DNA from: Pseudomonadota bacterium
Lineage (GTDB): Bacteria > Pseudomonadota > Alphaproteobacteria > Micropepsales > Micropepsaceae
Assembly (NCBI GenBank): GCA_018242105.1
Contig: JAFECP010000021.1
Coordinates: 1-33,234 of the forward strand
Direction of reading: 5' to 3'
Length of the DNA: 33,234 nucleotides
The position numbers and the translations under genes were made by a program. Below, piece by piece: positions 1 to 8,112 of the stretch; within the stretch, counting starts at the first letter, position 1, and each line of letters starts with the position of its first letter. The notes under the pieces are model-generated. The model had not been told where the DNA came from, searched no databases, and was given only the letters and a program-made list of their open reading frames with translations.

Positions 1-83
1 AGCGTGGTCTTGCCGGCGTCGGGGTGCGAAATGATCGCAAAAGTTCGCCGTTTTGCGGCTTCGCTGGCAGGGGTCTGGGACAT
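1..83 (-). CDS. prfC: Peptide chain release factor 3 (RF3), N-terminal fragment, cut by window edge
   Basis: Reading the minus strand from the ATG at 83-81 gives 27 codons before the window ends. The product begins MSQTPASEAAKRR and continues into RTFAIISHPDAGKTTL, the opening of the RF3 GTPase domain with its P-loop (HPDAGKTT, about residues 20-27). RF3 is a translational GTPase that removes RF1 and RF2 from the ribosome after peptide release. EF-G, LepA and TypA have related P-loops, but the RTFAIISHPDAGKTTL wording is characteristic of RF3. Only the start is visible, so the integrity of the gene cannot be judged. It diverges from the secreted protein gene at 183, with about 100 bases between them for both promoters. 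Confidence 0.9.
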   Translation of the reverse strand, partial: MSQTPASEAAKRRTFAIISHPDAGKTT

Positions 84-182
84 GGCGGGGGCGTAGCAGG
101 ACACAAAGACCCACGCAATCTGCCTTTTTAGGCGCTGGAAGGGTTTCGCGCTAGGCTGATTGCCTGCCATCGGGGGTGGATC

Positions 183-824
183 ATGAAAATCACTGTATTG
201 GGCACGGTCGCGTTCGCGGCTTTGCTTCTGGCGCCGCAGGCCATAGGCGCAGCAGCGAAGGCGCCGGATAAAGTTGGGCCGTTCCTCAAATACTGCGCCA
301 TGAATCACGACGGCTGCACCACCAGCCTGATCTCCGATGAGATCGCGACGAACCTTTCGGGAAATTCCGGCGAATGTGACATCCCCCAAGGCATTGAAAC
401 CAACGCCGGCAATGCGCAGATTCTCGACTGGCTCAAGGCGCATCCCGAAACCCACGCGTTGCCGGTCCACGACGGCCTGCAGGCTGCGATGCACGGCATC
501 TGGAACTGTGCCGAGGCGGTGAAAACCGGCATGACGTCGATGGGCGCGCCGGACACCGTGGGGCCGTTTCTGGCTTTCTGCGAGGACAAGCATCACTACG
601 CAAAATGCGCCAATGAGATATTGGCCGACAACATGGCGGCCTATGCCGGAACGCAGGGCATGAACGACAGTGCGAAAGGCCACTGCCCTTCTCCGGACGG
701 CATAACGACACAGGAACTTGCGGCCAAAATCATGGACTGGTTTCGCGCCCATCCAGAAATGAACGATCAGAGTACCGAGACGGCCGTTTGGGCGGCGGGC
801 GATGCGCTTTGGCCATGTCACTGA
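183..824 (+). CDS. Secreted cysteine-rich protein with two Rap1a/Tai-like repeats
   Basis: The protein has 213 residues. A signal peptide is visible (residues 1-24, hydrophobic core then AIGAAA), so it should act in the periplasm or outside the cell. The mature part is two copies of one module (about 30-105 and 125-213). Each begins VGPFLxxC and ends with an Ile-x-DW-(L/F)-(K/R)-AHPE helix followed by a tryptophan-cysteine end (IWNC, LWPC). Each copy has four cysteines (38, 45, 65, 99 and 133, 142, 168, 212), which suggests two disulphides per copy. The pattern resembles the Rap1a/Tai immunity-protein family, whose characterised members bind T6SS amidase effectors; that assignment is by motif only. 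No effector or T6SS gene lies nearby, so an immunity role is not supported by context. ATG at 183 follows a GGGGTGGA ribosome site. Confidence 0.75.
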   Translation: MKITVLGTVAFAALLLAPQAIGAAAKAPDKVGPFLKYCAMNHDGCTTSLISDEIATNLSGNSGECDIPQGIETNAGNAQILDWLKAHPETHALPVHDGLQAAMHGIWNCAEAVKTGMTSMGAPDTVGPFLAFCEDKHHYAKCANEILADNMAAYAGTQGMNDSAKGHCPSPDGITTQELAAKIMDWFRAHPEMNDQSTETAVWAAGDALWPCH

Positions 825-844
825 CGGCACAATAGTCGCCAGGG

Positions 845-1180
845 TTACACTACCGGCTCGTCTACGAAGGCGCGGCCTTCGCGGTCTTCGATCTCCACGA
901 TCCACAGATCGGGATCGAATTTCATCTGCTTCTCGAACCAGGCGGCGGCTTTCTCGTCATCCACCGCATCGCCCAGCGGTTTCACCCAGACGAGTTCGCC
1001 TTCGCCGCGGCGCGCTTGGCTCAATACCATCGACGTGCCATCGAGCCTGGAAATCTTCAGAAGGATAGCGCCAGATTCCTCCGCGCCCTTGCGCATGACA
1101 TAAGCGGCCGCCCCCGCCACTTCCGCGCGGCGGATGAGAGCGCGAACGAACAAACCGGCTTTGAGGCGGGGAACAGTCAC
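845..1180 (-). CDS. DUF1491 family protein
   Basis: This 111-residue soluble protein matches the alphaproteobacterial DUF1491 family along its whole length. It has an N-terminal RLKAGLFVRALIRRAE segment, a central GAILLKISRLDGT strand pair and the ending DPDLWIVEIEDREGRAF. The function of the family is unknown. Translation appears to start at GTG (1180-1178), which overlaps the stop codon of the upstream histidine kinase as GTGA. The two genes are therefore probably translationally coupled and cotranscribed. The coupling suggests, but does not show, that the protein works with the kinase. Confidence 0.85.
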   Translation of the reverse strand: MTVPRLKAGLFVRALIRRAEVAGAAAYVMRKGAEESGAILLKISRLDGTSMVLSQARRGEGELVWVKPLGDAVDDEKAAAWFEKQMKFDPDLWIVEIEDREGRAFVDEPVV

Positions 1181-2919
1181 GCCGCAGCGTTGCGGGCGCG
1201 GGCTTCGACGTCAAGGCGCACCGGCGCGGTGGCGATGCGTTCGCCGCTGGCGCTTACGGCGGCGTAAGGCAGATAGATCCGTACCGTCGTGCCTTCACCG
1301 AGCTTTGATTCGATCTTGGCTTCGCCGCCATGCATCGCAGTCAAAGCCTTCACCAGCGCCAGACCGAGGCCGGTGCCTTCCTGCGTGCGGGTGTGCGCGC
1401 CTTCCACCTGTTCGAAAGGCTGGCCGAGGCGCTTCACATCTTCCGGCGAAATACCCATGCCGGTGTCGCTGACCGCGATCTCCACGCCATTGGCCTGGCG
1501 ATGCGCGACGATGCGCACCTCGCCGCCGCGCGGCGTAAATTTGGTGCCATTGGACAGAAGGTTCATCAGCACCTGCTTCACCGCGCGCTTGTCGGCGAAG
1601 ATCGTCTGAACGTCCGGCGCGATGCCGAGCTTGAGCACGACACCCTTGCGGTCGGCTTGCAGCTTCACAAAGAGCGCCGCCTGTTCGGCGACCTCGGCGA
1701 GATTGAACATCTCCTCCGTGAGATCGAACTTGCCCGCCTCGATCTTCGACATGTCGAGAATGCCGTTGATGAGTTCGAGCAGATGGCTGCCGCTTTCGTT
1801 GATGAGGCGCGCATATTCCAGATAGCGCGGGCTGCCCACGGGTCCGAACATCTCATGCGTCATCACTTCGGAGAAGCCGATGACGGCGTTCAAGGGCGTA
1901 CGCAATTCGTGGCTCATATTGGCGAGGAAGCGCGATTTGGCGCGGTTGGCCTCTTCCGCAGCGTCGCGTGCCCCGATCAGAGCGCCTTCGTGCGCCTTGC
2001 GCTCGGAGATATCGCGCGTCACCGCAACGATGTCGGATGCAGCGCCATTCACGAGCGCAGCCGGACGGCAGCGGATCTCGGTCCACAAATACGAACCGTC
2101 AGCGCGCTTGAATCGCACCTCCGCCGTGGCCGAACGCCCGAAATAACTCGCTTCCACGAAAGCCGATTGAATGGCCTTGAGATCGCCAACATGCACCAGC
2201 GCAGATGGCGCCAAACCCAACAGCGCTTCCGGCTTGCAGCCCAGCATGGTGTATGCGGCGGGGCTGGCGAAACGGATACGTCCGTCCGGGCTGTGCCGCG
2301 TGATGAGATCCATCGCATTGTCCGCGAGGAAACGGTACATCGCCGCGCCTTCGGCAGCAGCATGATCGGCAGCGCGCTGGCGATCTTGCGTGGCGATGGC
2401 GACAAGCGCGGACTGCACGACCGCAGCCAGAATCGACGCCGTATAGAACTCCCAGGCGGGCGCGAACAGTCGCGAATCGGGAAGCTCATTCAATAATTGC
2501 AGCAGCGCCACCATGAGCAACGCGACGGCGGCGGCACCGCCGGCTTCCCAGACGGTGCGGCGTCCACCGGCCAATGCGGCTTCGGCGGGGACGAGCGCGA
2601 ACCACACCAGCAATGGCGAGGCCATGCCGCCAGTGATGGCCACGAGATAGCCGACCAGGGCGGCGAAGCTGGCGAGCGAAATGGATTCCAGCGCACCAAG
2701 ACCAAGGCGCGTGAAGCCGAGCAGCGCGACGATGGCGGGAAGCATCAATCCGCCGATGGCTATCCATTCGACGACATCGGGCTTGCCGATGACCGCGACG
2801 AACAATCCGGCAAGCGTTGCGCCCACGGCGGCCTTGGACGCCTGAACGATCATGAATCGACGGCGCTGAGCGGCAAGTTCCGCTCCGTCCATCGTTCCCA
2901 TCGTTTCGGTTACGGCCAT
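1177..2919 (-). CDS. Membrane PAS sensor histidine kinase, DivJ/PleC type
   Basis: The protein has 580 residues. About six membrane segments fall between residues 28 and 176. A PAS/PAC domain follows (about 190-306, ending VAVTRDISERK), then a HisKA domain with the phospho-acceptor His337 in MSHELRTPLN, and a HATPase domain with an N box (NLLSNGTKF, 453-461), G1 (DTGMGI, 485-490) and G2 (GTGLGL, 515-520). The dimerisation helix carries FGPVGSPRYLEYA and LDMSKIEAGK, wording typical of the DivJ/PleC/PdhS kinases that control the DivK-CtrA pathway in alphaproteobacteria. The six-segment N-terminus is more like DivJ than PleC, but orthology is not proven. It is followed by the DUF1491 gene and diverges from a second kinase gene. 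A near-consensus CtrA box lies 56-70 bases upstream of its start. Confidence 0.85.
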   Translation of the reverse strand: MAVTETMGTMDGAELAAQRRRFMIVQASKAAVGATLAGLFVAVIGKPDVVEWIAIGGLMLPAIVALLGFTRLGLGALESISLASFAALVGYLVAITGGMASPLLVWFALVPAEAALAGGRRTVWEAGGAAAVALLMVALLQLLNELPDSRLFAPAWEFYTASILAAVVQSALVAIATQDRQRAADHAAAEGAAMYRFLADNAMDLITRHSPDGRIRFASPAAYTMLGCKPEALLGLAPSALVHVGDLKAIQSAFVEASYFGRSATAEVRFKRADGSYLWTEIRCRPAALVNGAASDIVAVTRDISERKAHEGALIGARDAAEEANRAKSRFLANMSHELRTPLNAVIGFSEVMTHEMFGPVGSPRYLEYARLINESGSHLLELINGILDMSKIEAGKFDLTEEMFNLAEVAEQAALFVKLQADRKGVVLKLGIAPDVQTIFADKRAVKQVLMNLLSNGTKFTPRGGEVRIVAHRQANGVEIAVSDTGMGISPEDVKRLGQPFEQVEGAHTRTQEGTGLGLALVKALTAMHGGEAKIESKLGEGTTVRIYLPYAAVSASGERIATAPVRLDVEARARNAAA

Positions 2920-2974
2920 TAACCTCTGGCTCTTGTGGTCCGCGAATCCCCGCGCACAATCTGGATCGTCAAAC

Positions 2975-2989
2975 TTAATGAAACTTCAA
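2975..2989. promoter_or_regulatory. Near-consensus CtrA-type box between divergent kinase genes
   Basis: TTAATGAAACTTCAA fits TTAA-N7-TTAA with one mismatch (TCAA in the second half). It sits in the 229-base divergent region between the DivJ/PleC-like kinase (start 2919) and the PAS kinase (start 3149). CtrA is the response regulator controlled by kinases of this type, so a site here would make feedback plausible. A four-plus-four base motif with one mismatch can occur by chance. Confidence 0.35.
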
Positions 2990-3148
2990 CGGCCCGGAAC
3001 TTCGTTCGTTAATTCGAAACCCTTCTGGCGGGAACCGTTTATGGCTTCTTAACAATGATGGCGTGATTCCGGTTGCCCGCCTATTGGCGCAAGGAATCGG
3101 AAAGCCCCGTTTGCCAGACTAACCTCAACAAAAGCAGGGGTTTCTGGG

Positions 3149-4756
3149 GTGGTCTCGGCGGCACGCGCACAAAGCGCGGTCCACAGCGAATTGGATTTGG
3201 CGCCGGATATACTGCCGGCGCTGGATTGCCTGCGCGTGGCGATCACCCTGCTCGATGCGTCGGAACGACTCACCTATTGCAGCCAGCACTTCAACTACCT
3301 CTTTCGCGCCCTGCCGAATCGCGAATCGCTGATCGGCCGCAGCTATGAAGAGCTGATTCGGATGGAGCTGGCCTGCAGAGAAACCAAGCCTGAAGGCGCG
3401 CAAGATGCCGAAGCCTATATCGCCCATCGCCGCGCGCAATTGCGCGCTGGAGAATATGCGCCGCGCGACATCGAACTTGCCAATGGCCGCATCGTCGAAG
3501 TGAAGGCCCGTCAGACGCCGGAAGGCGGCTGGATCGTGTTGTGGAGCGACGCGACCCATGCGCGCCATCTGCTGCGCCGTCTGGAAACCGCCGTCGATCT
3601 TTCGGCGGATGCCTTCGCCTTCTGGGATTCCGGCGATCGCCTGATTCTGTGCAGCGACTTGTTCGCCGAACTGCACGGCTATCATTCGCCCGATCAGATG
3701 CTGGGCGAACATTTCCGCGACATCGTCGTCACCGCCGTGCGGCGCGACCGCTTCAAGATCGAGGGCGAGGTCGAGAAATGGATCGAACGCCGCGTCGATA
3801 CGCATGATGCACCTGCCGGAGCCTTGACGCTGATAACCCATCGCGGCGCGGCGTTTCTGGTGCGCGATCGCGCCACGGGCGACGGGGGCCGCGCCACGGT
3901 ATTCACCGACGTGACCGAGCGCCATCGCGCGGAGCGGGCGCTGGCCGAGCAAAGCACGACGCTGGAGCGCACCAACAAGGCGCTGAAAACCTCGGAATTC
4001 GAGGCCCGCCGCCAGGCGAAATATCTTTCCGATCTCACCCGCCGCCTGGGTGCGGCGGAAGCGGAAGCCGATACCGCCAAGACGGCGCTGATGCGCGCGA
4101 TGAGTCATGAACTCAAGACGCCGCTTAACGCCATCCTCGGTTTCTCGGATCTGTTGCGCGTGTCGGCGGATCGTTTTTCTCAGGAGCAGATTTCCGAATA
4201 TGCCGGGCTGATCCACATGGCCGGCGGCAATCTTCTCAAGTTGATCAACCAGATTCTCGATCTGACGAAGATCGCCGCGAACCGCTACCCGCTGCGCCGC
4301 CGCGCATTGCCGGCGGGCGCGTCGCTATGGGCGGCAGCGGATGCCTATATTTCCCGCGCAGCGGAAAAGAACATCAAGCTCGAGATCGCCGATTGCGAAA
4401 CCGATCTGATGGTCGATGCCGACGAAAATGCGCTGAACGGCATGATCGGGCAGTTGATCGAGAACGCCATCACGTTCACGCAGAGCGGCGGGCATGTGCG
4501 CGTGAGCGCGGCCCGGCAGCATGGCATCATTCGTTTTGTCGTCGCCGACAATGGCCCCGGCGTGCCGCCGGAAGACCTGCACCGCATCCAGCAACCGTTC
4601 GAACAGGCCGGGCGCGGCATCACCGATCACACACAGGGTGCGGGACTTGGCCTTCCGCTCGCGCAAGGACTCGCGGAACTTCATGGCGGCAAACTCACCG
4701 TTGCAAGCGTATTCGGCGAAGGCTTTACGGCGAGATTGGAACTTCCATCGGCATAG
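3149..4756 (+). CDS. Soluble PAS-domain sensor histidine kinase
   Basis: The protein has 535 residues and no membrane segment, so it is expected in the cytoplasm. Two PAS_7-like domains lie at about 24-135 and 145-256; each opens with an LD/LS stretch and a LxYCS or LILCS strand, and the second ends FTDVTERHRAERAL. A coiled coil (about 258-312) leads to a HisKA domain with His320 in MSHELKTPLN. The HATPase domain has its N box at 436-443 (LIENAITF), G1 at 467-472 (DNGPGV) and G2 at 497-502 (GAGLGL). All catalytic boxes look intact. The start is GTG at 3149, eight bases after AGGGG. No response regulator lies beside it. It shares a divergent promoter region with the membrane kinase, which suggests that both feed one signalling network; its signal is unknown. 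Confidence 0.85.
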   Translation: MVSAARAQSAVHSELDLAPDILPALDCLRVAITLLDASERLTYCSQHFNYLFRALPNRESLIGRSYEELIRMELACRETKPEGAQDAEAYIAHRRAQLRAGEYAPRDIELANGRIVEVKARQTPEGGWIVLWSDATHARHLLRRLETAVDLSADAFAFWDSGDRLILCSDLFAELHGYHSPDQMLGEHFRDIVVTAVRRDRFKIEGEVEKWIERRVDTHDAPAGALTLITHRGAAFLVRDRATGDGGRATVFTDVTERHRAERALAEQSTTLERTNKALKTSEFEARRQAKYLSDLTRRLGAAEAEADTAKTALMRAMSHELKTPLNAILGFSDLLRVSADRFSQEQISEYAGLIHMAGGNLLKLINQILDLTKIAANRYPLRRRALPAGASLWAAADAYISRAAEKNIKLEIADCETDLMVDADENALNGMIGQLIENAITFTQSGGHVRVSAARQHGIIRFVVADNGPGVPPEDLHRIQQPFEQAGRGITDHTQGAGLGLPLAQGLAELHGGKLTVASVFGEGFTARLELPSA

Positions 4757-4965
4757 TGTTTCTTTTTGGCACATCCTCATAAAAGTTGAATCGAAGAATG
4801 CGAAAACTCGATTCTGTTTTAAATCGAGATCGCGCAAATCAAGAAACCCCTGCTTATTCAAAATTGGCACAACGCTCCGGTTCGATTAAACTTTAGCGAT
4901 TGATTTCAGTGCCCGGCAGCATGGCACCAACCATGCTCTCCCGCGTTGGTGAGCGAGGGTATGAC

Positions 4966-5271
4966 ATGATCATGCGAGCGATATTCTGGATTGCGGTCGT
5001 CGCGGTATTGATGCCCCGTGAGCCGGATCTCGGCCTAGGCCGGCCCGGGGTGAATATTTCCACACCCGGCGCGCTGATCTCAAAGCTGGCAAGCCTGATC
5101 GAACCGGCGCTGTCCGCGAACGCATCCACCTGCCAGAGCGATCCGATCGCCTGTGTTGCGGCGAACAACATGGCCGTAAAAGTTCCGGATTTCGCGGCGG
5201 GCGGCCTTGCCGGCGTAAAAGCCCAGATCGAAGAAGCCAGGCGCGAACGCGAAGCCAAACGCCACGGCTGA
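4966..5271 (+). CDS. Small membrane-anchored or exported protein, DUF5330-like
   Basis: I place the start at ATG 4966, six bases after GAGCGAGGG, and not at the upstream TTG (4900). The 101-residue product begins with one hydrophobic segment (MRAIFWIAVVAVLMP), which may be a membrane anchor or an uncleaved signal. A short middle region contains two cysteines (CQSDPIAC), and the C-terminus is a charged helix rich in Glu, Arg and Lys. The N-terminal hydrophobic segment followed by a CxxxPxxC pair resembles DUF5330 proteins of alphaproteobacteria, but the match is weak and no function is known. It lies downstream of the soluble kinase gene and 46 bases before the MaoC-like gene, on the same strand. 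Confidence 0.6.
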   Translation: MIMRAIFWIAVVAVLMPREPDLGLGRPGVNISTPGALISKLASLIEPALSANASTCQSDPIACVAANNMAVKVPDFAAGGLAGVKAQIEEARREREAKRHG

Positions 5272-5317
5272 TTGACAGCGAGGCCGTGCTTCCGCCCAAT
5301 CGCGGTGGAGGTTGGCC

Positions 5318-5791
5318 ATGAACGAATTCACCCCTGAGAATCATCGCGTGCTGCCGTTGCGCGGCTTTGAAGAACTTCGCGTCGGCGAAGTCTTCAAAAG
5401 CCCTTCGCGCACCATCGGCGACGCCAACTTCGCGGCGTTCCAGACGGTCAGCCTGGACAACCATCCCATCCATTACGACCTCGAATATTGCAAAAAGCTC
5501 GGCCACCCCGCGCCGCTGGCGCACGGGCTTCAGGTGTTGGGCTTCACGGCGGCGGGCGCGGGGCTGTTTCCGCACGTCATCGGCGAAAGCCTGATCGGAT
5601 TCATTGAGGTGAGCGCGAAATTCCTCAAAGCCGTCTATCCCGGCGACACGCTCTATCCGGCGCTGGAGATCACGGAACTGGCGCCGCAACGCACGACCGG
5701 AATCGTGGCCATGCGCGCCACGGTTCACAACCAGAAATCCCAACTCGTCCTCGACGGCGTTCACAAATATCTCCTCAAGCTGAAACGCTGA
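5318..5791 (+). CDS. MaoC-like (R)-enoyl-CoA hydratase/dehydratase family protein
   Basis: The 157-residue protein has a single hot-dog fold of the MaoC type. It contains the hydratase motif region DNHPIHYDLEYCKKLG followed by PLAHGLQVLGF, which supplies the conserved Asp and His of the hydratase-2 active site. Members hydrate 2-enoyl-CoA or dehydrate (R)-3-hydroxyacyl-CoA in fatty acid, polyhydroxyalkanoate or other acyl-CoA pathways; the substrate here cannot be read from sequence. The start is ATG 5318, six bases after GGTGGAGG. The last 17 bases overlap the convergent DUF6456 gene. Confidence 0.85.
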   Translation: MNEFTPENHRVLPLRGFEELRVGEVFKSPSRTIGDANFAAFQTVSLDNHPIHYDLEYCKKLGHPAPLAHGLQVLGFTAAGAGLFPHVIGESLIGFIEVSAKFLKAVYPGDTLYPALEITELAPQRTTGIVAMRATVHNQKSQLVLDGVHKYLLKLKR

Positions 5792-6608
5792 CATCCGCGT
5801 GCCAGACGCGGACCCGGTTGCGGGTCGAGCGCGTCGCGATGCCGTAATGCGCGGCAAGGCGATCGAGCGCGATCTGCAACACCACTTTCGCGGAACGCAC
5901 AGGCCATTCGTACGTGGCTTCCACCGTCTCCAGCCCCTTCAGATGGCAACAGACATCGAAGAGAAGATCGGACAGGCCGGGCCCAACGCTCGCCATGGCG
6001 AGGCGGAAACGCTGGCGCGCGGCGATCAGCTTCTCCGTCATCGGCGCCGGCGCCGCACCGCGCGCGGAATTGGAGATCGGCGCGGTGAGATCGGCGCACA
6101 GACGCGGCATCAATCCGGCCATGGTGAAATCCTGGCGCAACCGCTCGCCCGCTTCATATTGCACCGGAGTGAGCTGCCCGCGGAAACGCAGGCGCGCCAG
6201 CGGCGATTCCAGTTCGTTGATATTCACAGTGACGGCGCCTTCCGGCGTCATCACGCGGCGCTGCGTGAGAAAAAGCTTCGCCGCGCCGAACACATCGCCG
6301 CCGCTGCTGGCGAACCAGCGCGCGCCTGCTTCGCTGAGCGCGAATGTTTCCGGCGCGGTGCCACGCGGCGCGATCCAGCCGCGCGCATGGAATTCCGACA
6401 CGATCACGGCGGAAACACGCATGTTGCGGCCCGCGCGTTTGGAGCCGGCGAGCATGAATTGTCCGCCCGTTTCCGGCGCGAGGAACAGGCGCCTCTCGGT
6501 GAGCCTGCGCAGGACGCGGCGCCCTTCGCGTTCGATCTCCGCCGATCCGGCCTGCGGCCCGGCCTTTTCCACCAATTCATCTTCCAAGGCGCTTGCTAGA
6601 TTGTTCAT
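5775..6608 (-). CDS. DUF6456 protein with N-terminal helix-turn-helix-like region
   Basis: The 277-residue protein has a basic N-terminal half (about 20-115) that looks like a winged or helix-turn-helix module, containing RVSAVIVSEFHARGWI and FALSEAGARW. The C-terminal half (about 128-265) matches DUF6456: ESPLARLRFRG, then AGERLRQDF, then GPGLSDLLFDVCCHLKGLE, and a final helical segment. The family occurs in alphaproteobacteria and is presumed to be DNA-binding regulators; the target is unknown. A good sigma-70 promoter lies just upstream on the same strand. Its 3' end overlaps the convergent MaoC-like gene. Confidence 0.8.
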   Translation of the reverse strand: MNNLASALEDELVEKAGPQAGSAEIEREGRRVLRRLTERRLFLAPETGGQFMLAGSKRAGRNMRVSAVIVSEFHARGWIAPRGTAPETFALSEAGARWFASSGGDVFGAAKLFLTQRRVMTPEGAVTVNINELESPLARLRFRGQLTPVQYEAGERLRQDFTMAGLMPRLCADLTAPISNSARGAAPAPMTEKLIAARQRFRLAMASVGPGLSDLLFDVCCHLKGLETVEATYEWPVRSAKVVLQIALDRLAAHYGIATRSTRNRVRVWHADVSVSA

Positions 6609-6661
6609 TTTTTGTTCTCTTTCAGAGCTTGGCGCGGCTCCCTTTTTTGCCGCGTGCCATC

Positions 6662-6690
6662 AAGATAAAGACTAGTATCCTCAATGTCAA
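6662..6690 (-). promoter_or_regulatory. Sigma-70 promoter of the DUF6456 regulator gene
   Basis: On the minus strand TTGACA (6690-6685) is followed after exactly 17 bases by TATCTT (6667-6662). This places a start point about 45 bases before the ATG at 6608. It is one of the closest matches to the -35/-10 consensus in the window. A small inverted repeat, CCTA-N5-TAGG (6700-6712), lies just upstream and could be an operator. Confidence 0.6.
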
Positions 6691-6792
6691 GCTGATAGTC
6701 CTATATTTTAGGAAATAAAGTTGACGGCATGTCATTCGCCATCGCTCGCCGGTAATGGCACTCTGGCAAGAGCCGAAGAGCGAACACTCCCG

Positions 6793-7104
6793 ATGCTGCG
6801 CACGACTTCCCTTGTTTGTTTGGTTGCACTCGCGCTCGGCGGATGCGCCGTTTTCGGCGGCCCCGGCGACAGGGCGCTGCGCCGCTCACCCAGTTTCCGC
6901 GCCGGCTATTCCGACGGCTGCGCCGCGGCGACGGCGCCCAGCGCAAATCCACGCGACGCGAAGGACACGCTGGCCGGCGAGGACAGGATCTACAAACGCG
7001 GTTACGCCACGGGTTTCCAGAGCTGTCGAAACGGCACGGCGGGCATCTCAAATCCCTTCAACAACGGCATGGACAAGAACACGCCGAAGACCGGCCGTCC
7101 CTGA
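6793..7104 (+). CDS. Small outer-membrane-type lipoprotein with two GYxxG motifs
   Basis: The start is taken at ATG 6793, because it gives a proper lipoprotein signal: MLRTTSLVCLVALALGGC, with lipobox LGGC and lipidated Cys18. The mature part is about 86 residues. It contains two related motifs, FRAGYSDGCAAA and YKRGYATGFQSC, each an aromatic-x-GY-xx-G unit with a nearby cysteine. No Asp follows the lipidated cysteine (Ala-Val do), so outer-membrane sorting is expected. I do not recognise a characterised family. It converges on the interrupted DUF4424 gene, with two bases between the stop codons. Confidence 0.7.
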   Translation: MLRTTSLVCLVALALGGCAVFGGPGDRALRRSPSFRAGYSDGCAAATAPSANPRDAKDTLAGEDRIYKRGYATGFQSCRNGTAGISNPFNNGMDKNTPKTGRP

Positions 7105-7106
7105 AC

Positions 7107-8105
7107 TCAAGGCCGCGGGCTCTCCAGCACCACCATTTTGATGTCGCGTCTGGGCCGCACATTGCGCAGCACGGATTCGAATCGTGCCGGTCCGGTCTTC
7201 TTCAGGCCGCCATCCCAGCATAGCGACAGCACGTTGTCCGGCTTGAGCTTGTCGATGGTCAGGTGAAGTTCACCAATACCGCCCTTCCAGTTATTCGCCG
7301 TCTTCAGGATGAAATCCGTCGAATAGATATTCATCATCCCGCTTTGGTCCGGCTTGCCCGCCTGCTTGAGGCGCTGCGCGATGGTGGCAAGGGTGGGCCG
7401 GTCCATGCAGTAGTCACGCCGCCAGCGGCGGCCGCCGTCCGCAGATTGTTCCGGTTGCAGATCGTATTCGGTGAAGAACGTCTGCCCGGTGACGGGCGTA
7501 TAGCTATGCTCGATCACCACCGTCTTTCCGGCGGGAAAGTGCTGTGTCCAGTAGAACTTCGTGCGCACGGTCCAGCGGGGATGTTCCTGACCCTGCCCTT
7601 CATTCTCCACCAGGCCGGCTTTTTCCAACGCTCTTTTCTTGCCGGCATCCAGCCCGTCAAGTTTCTGCGCGTTGCCTGCCAGAAGGATGTTCACCGGCAG
7701 CCCGGCGGCTTCGATCGCGGCGGTGACATCCTTGCCCTTGAGAAAGGCGCGCTACTCGACCTGCACGGGAATATGCTTGCCGCCGGCCATAACGGTGAAT
7801 CCCACGAAATTCACCGGATCGTTGCCGACCGTGCCAATGGGTTCTTCGTAGAACTCCCAGGTGTCGATATCCGGCAGCGGAAAGGCCACGATGCTGTCCA
7901 CGTCCTTCGCACCGTCATTGGCGAATTCGTAGCGGATGCGCACCGCCTTGGGGCTGATGAAAAGGTCTTCCTTCGCCATGCGGATTTCGGCCGCCCTGGT
8001 GAACTGTAGCCCGCCCATACCGAGTGCCGCGGACGAGTCGTCGGCGGAAGCGGGCATGGATAGAACAGTGGCGCAAAGAGCCACAACGGCAAAGCGGACA
8101 TGCAT
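7107..8105 (-). pseudogene. DUF4424 family exported protein, interrupted by an in-frame TAG
   Basis: Codons from the ATG at 8105 give a signal peptide (MHVRFAVVALCATVLSMPASA), then a DUF4424 start (AALGMGGLQFT, then EDLFISPKAVRIRYEF and VAFPLPDI), and stop at a TAG (7754-7752) after IPVQVE. The same frame continues without any shift as RAFLKGKDVTAAIEAAGLP and runs 214 more codons to 7107, with normal coding character and a YWTQHFPAGKTVVIEHSY segment typical of the family. A Gln in a VEQRA context would fit the family, so one CAG-to-TAG change explains the break. Without the stop the product would be about 332 residues, a normal length. Internal translation could restart near 7694 (ATT-like or GTG codons), but that product would lack a signal peptide. 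The other possibilities are read-through or a sequencing error. Confidence 0.8.
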
Positions 8106-8112
8106 GGACGAT

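Noticed and set aside
183-824. T6SS immunity or toxin-antitoxin locus
   Set aside because: Only the immunity-like domain is seen; there is no effector, VgrG, Hcp or other T6SS gene in the window.
1330-2496. 388-codon plus-strand frame opposite the histidine kinase
   Set aside because: Shadow of the kinase gene; no motifs and a composition biased to Arg, His and Gln.
1177-4756. A DivJ-PleC pair as in Caulobacter
   Set aside because: The two kinases resemble the class, but the second lacks membrane segments and clear PleC wording, so naming them divJ and pleC is not justified.
4862-4880. TTGGCACA before the small DUF5330-like gene, as a sigma-54 (-24) box
   Set aside because: The expected GC-rich -12 element with TTGC does not follow at the right distance.
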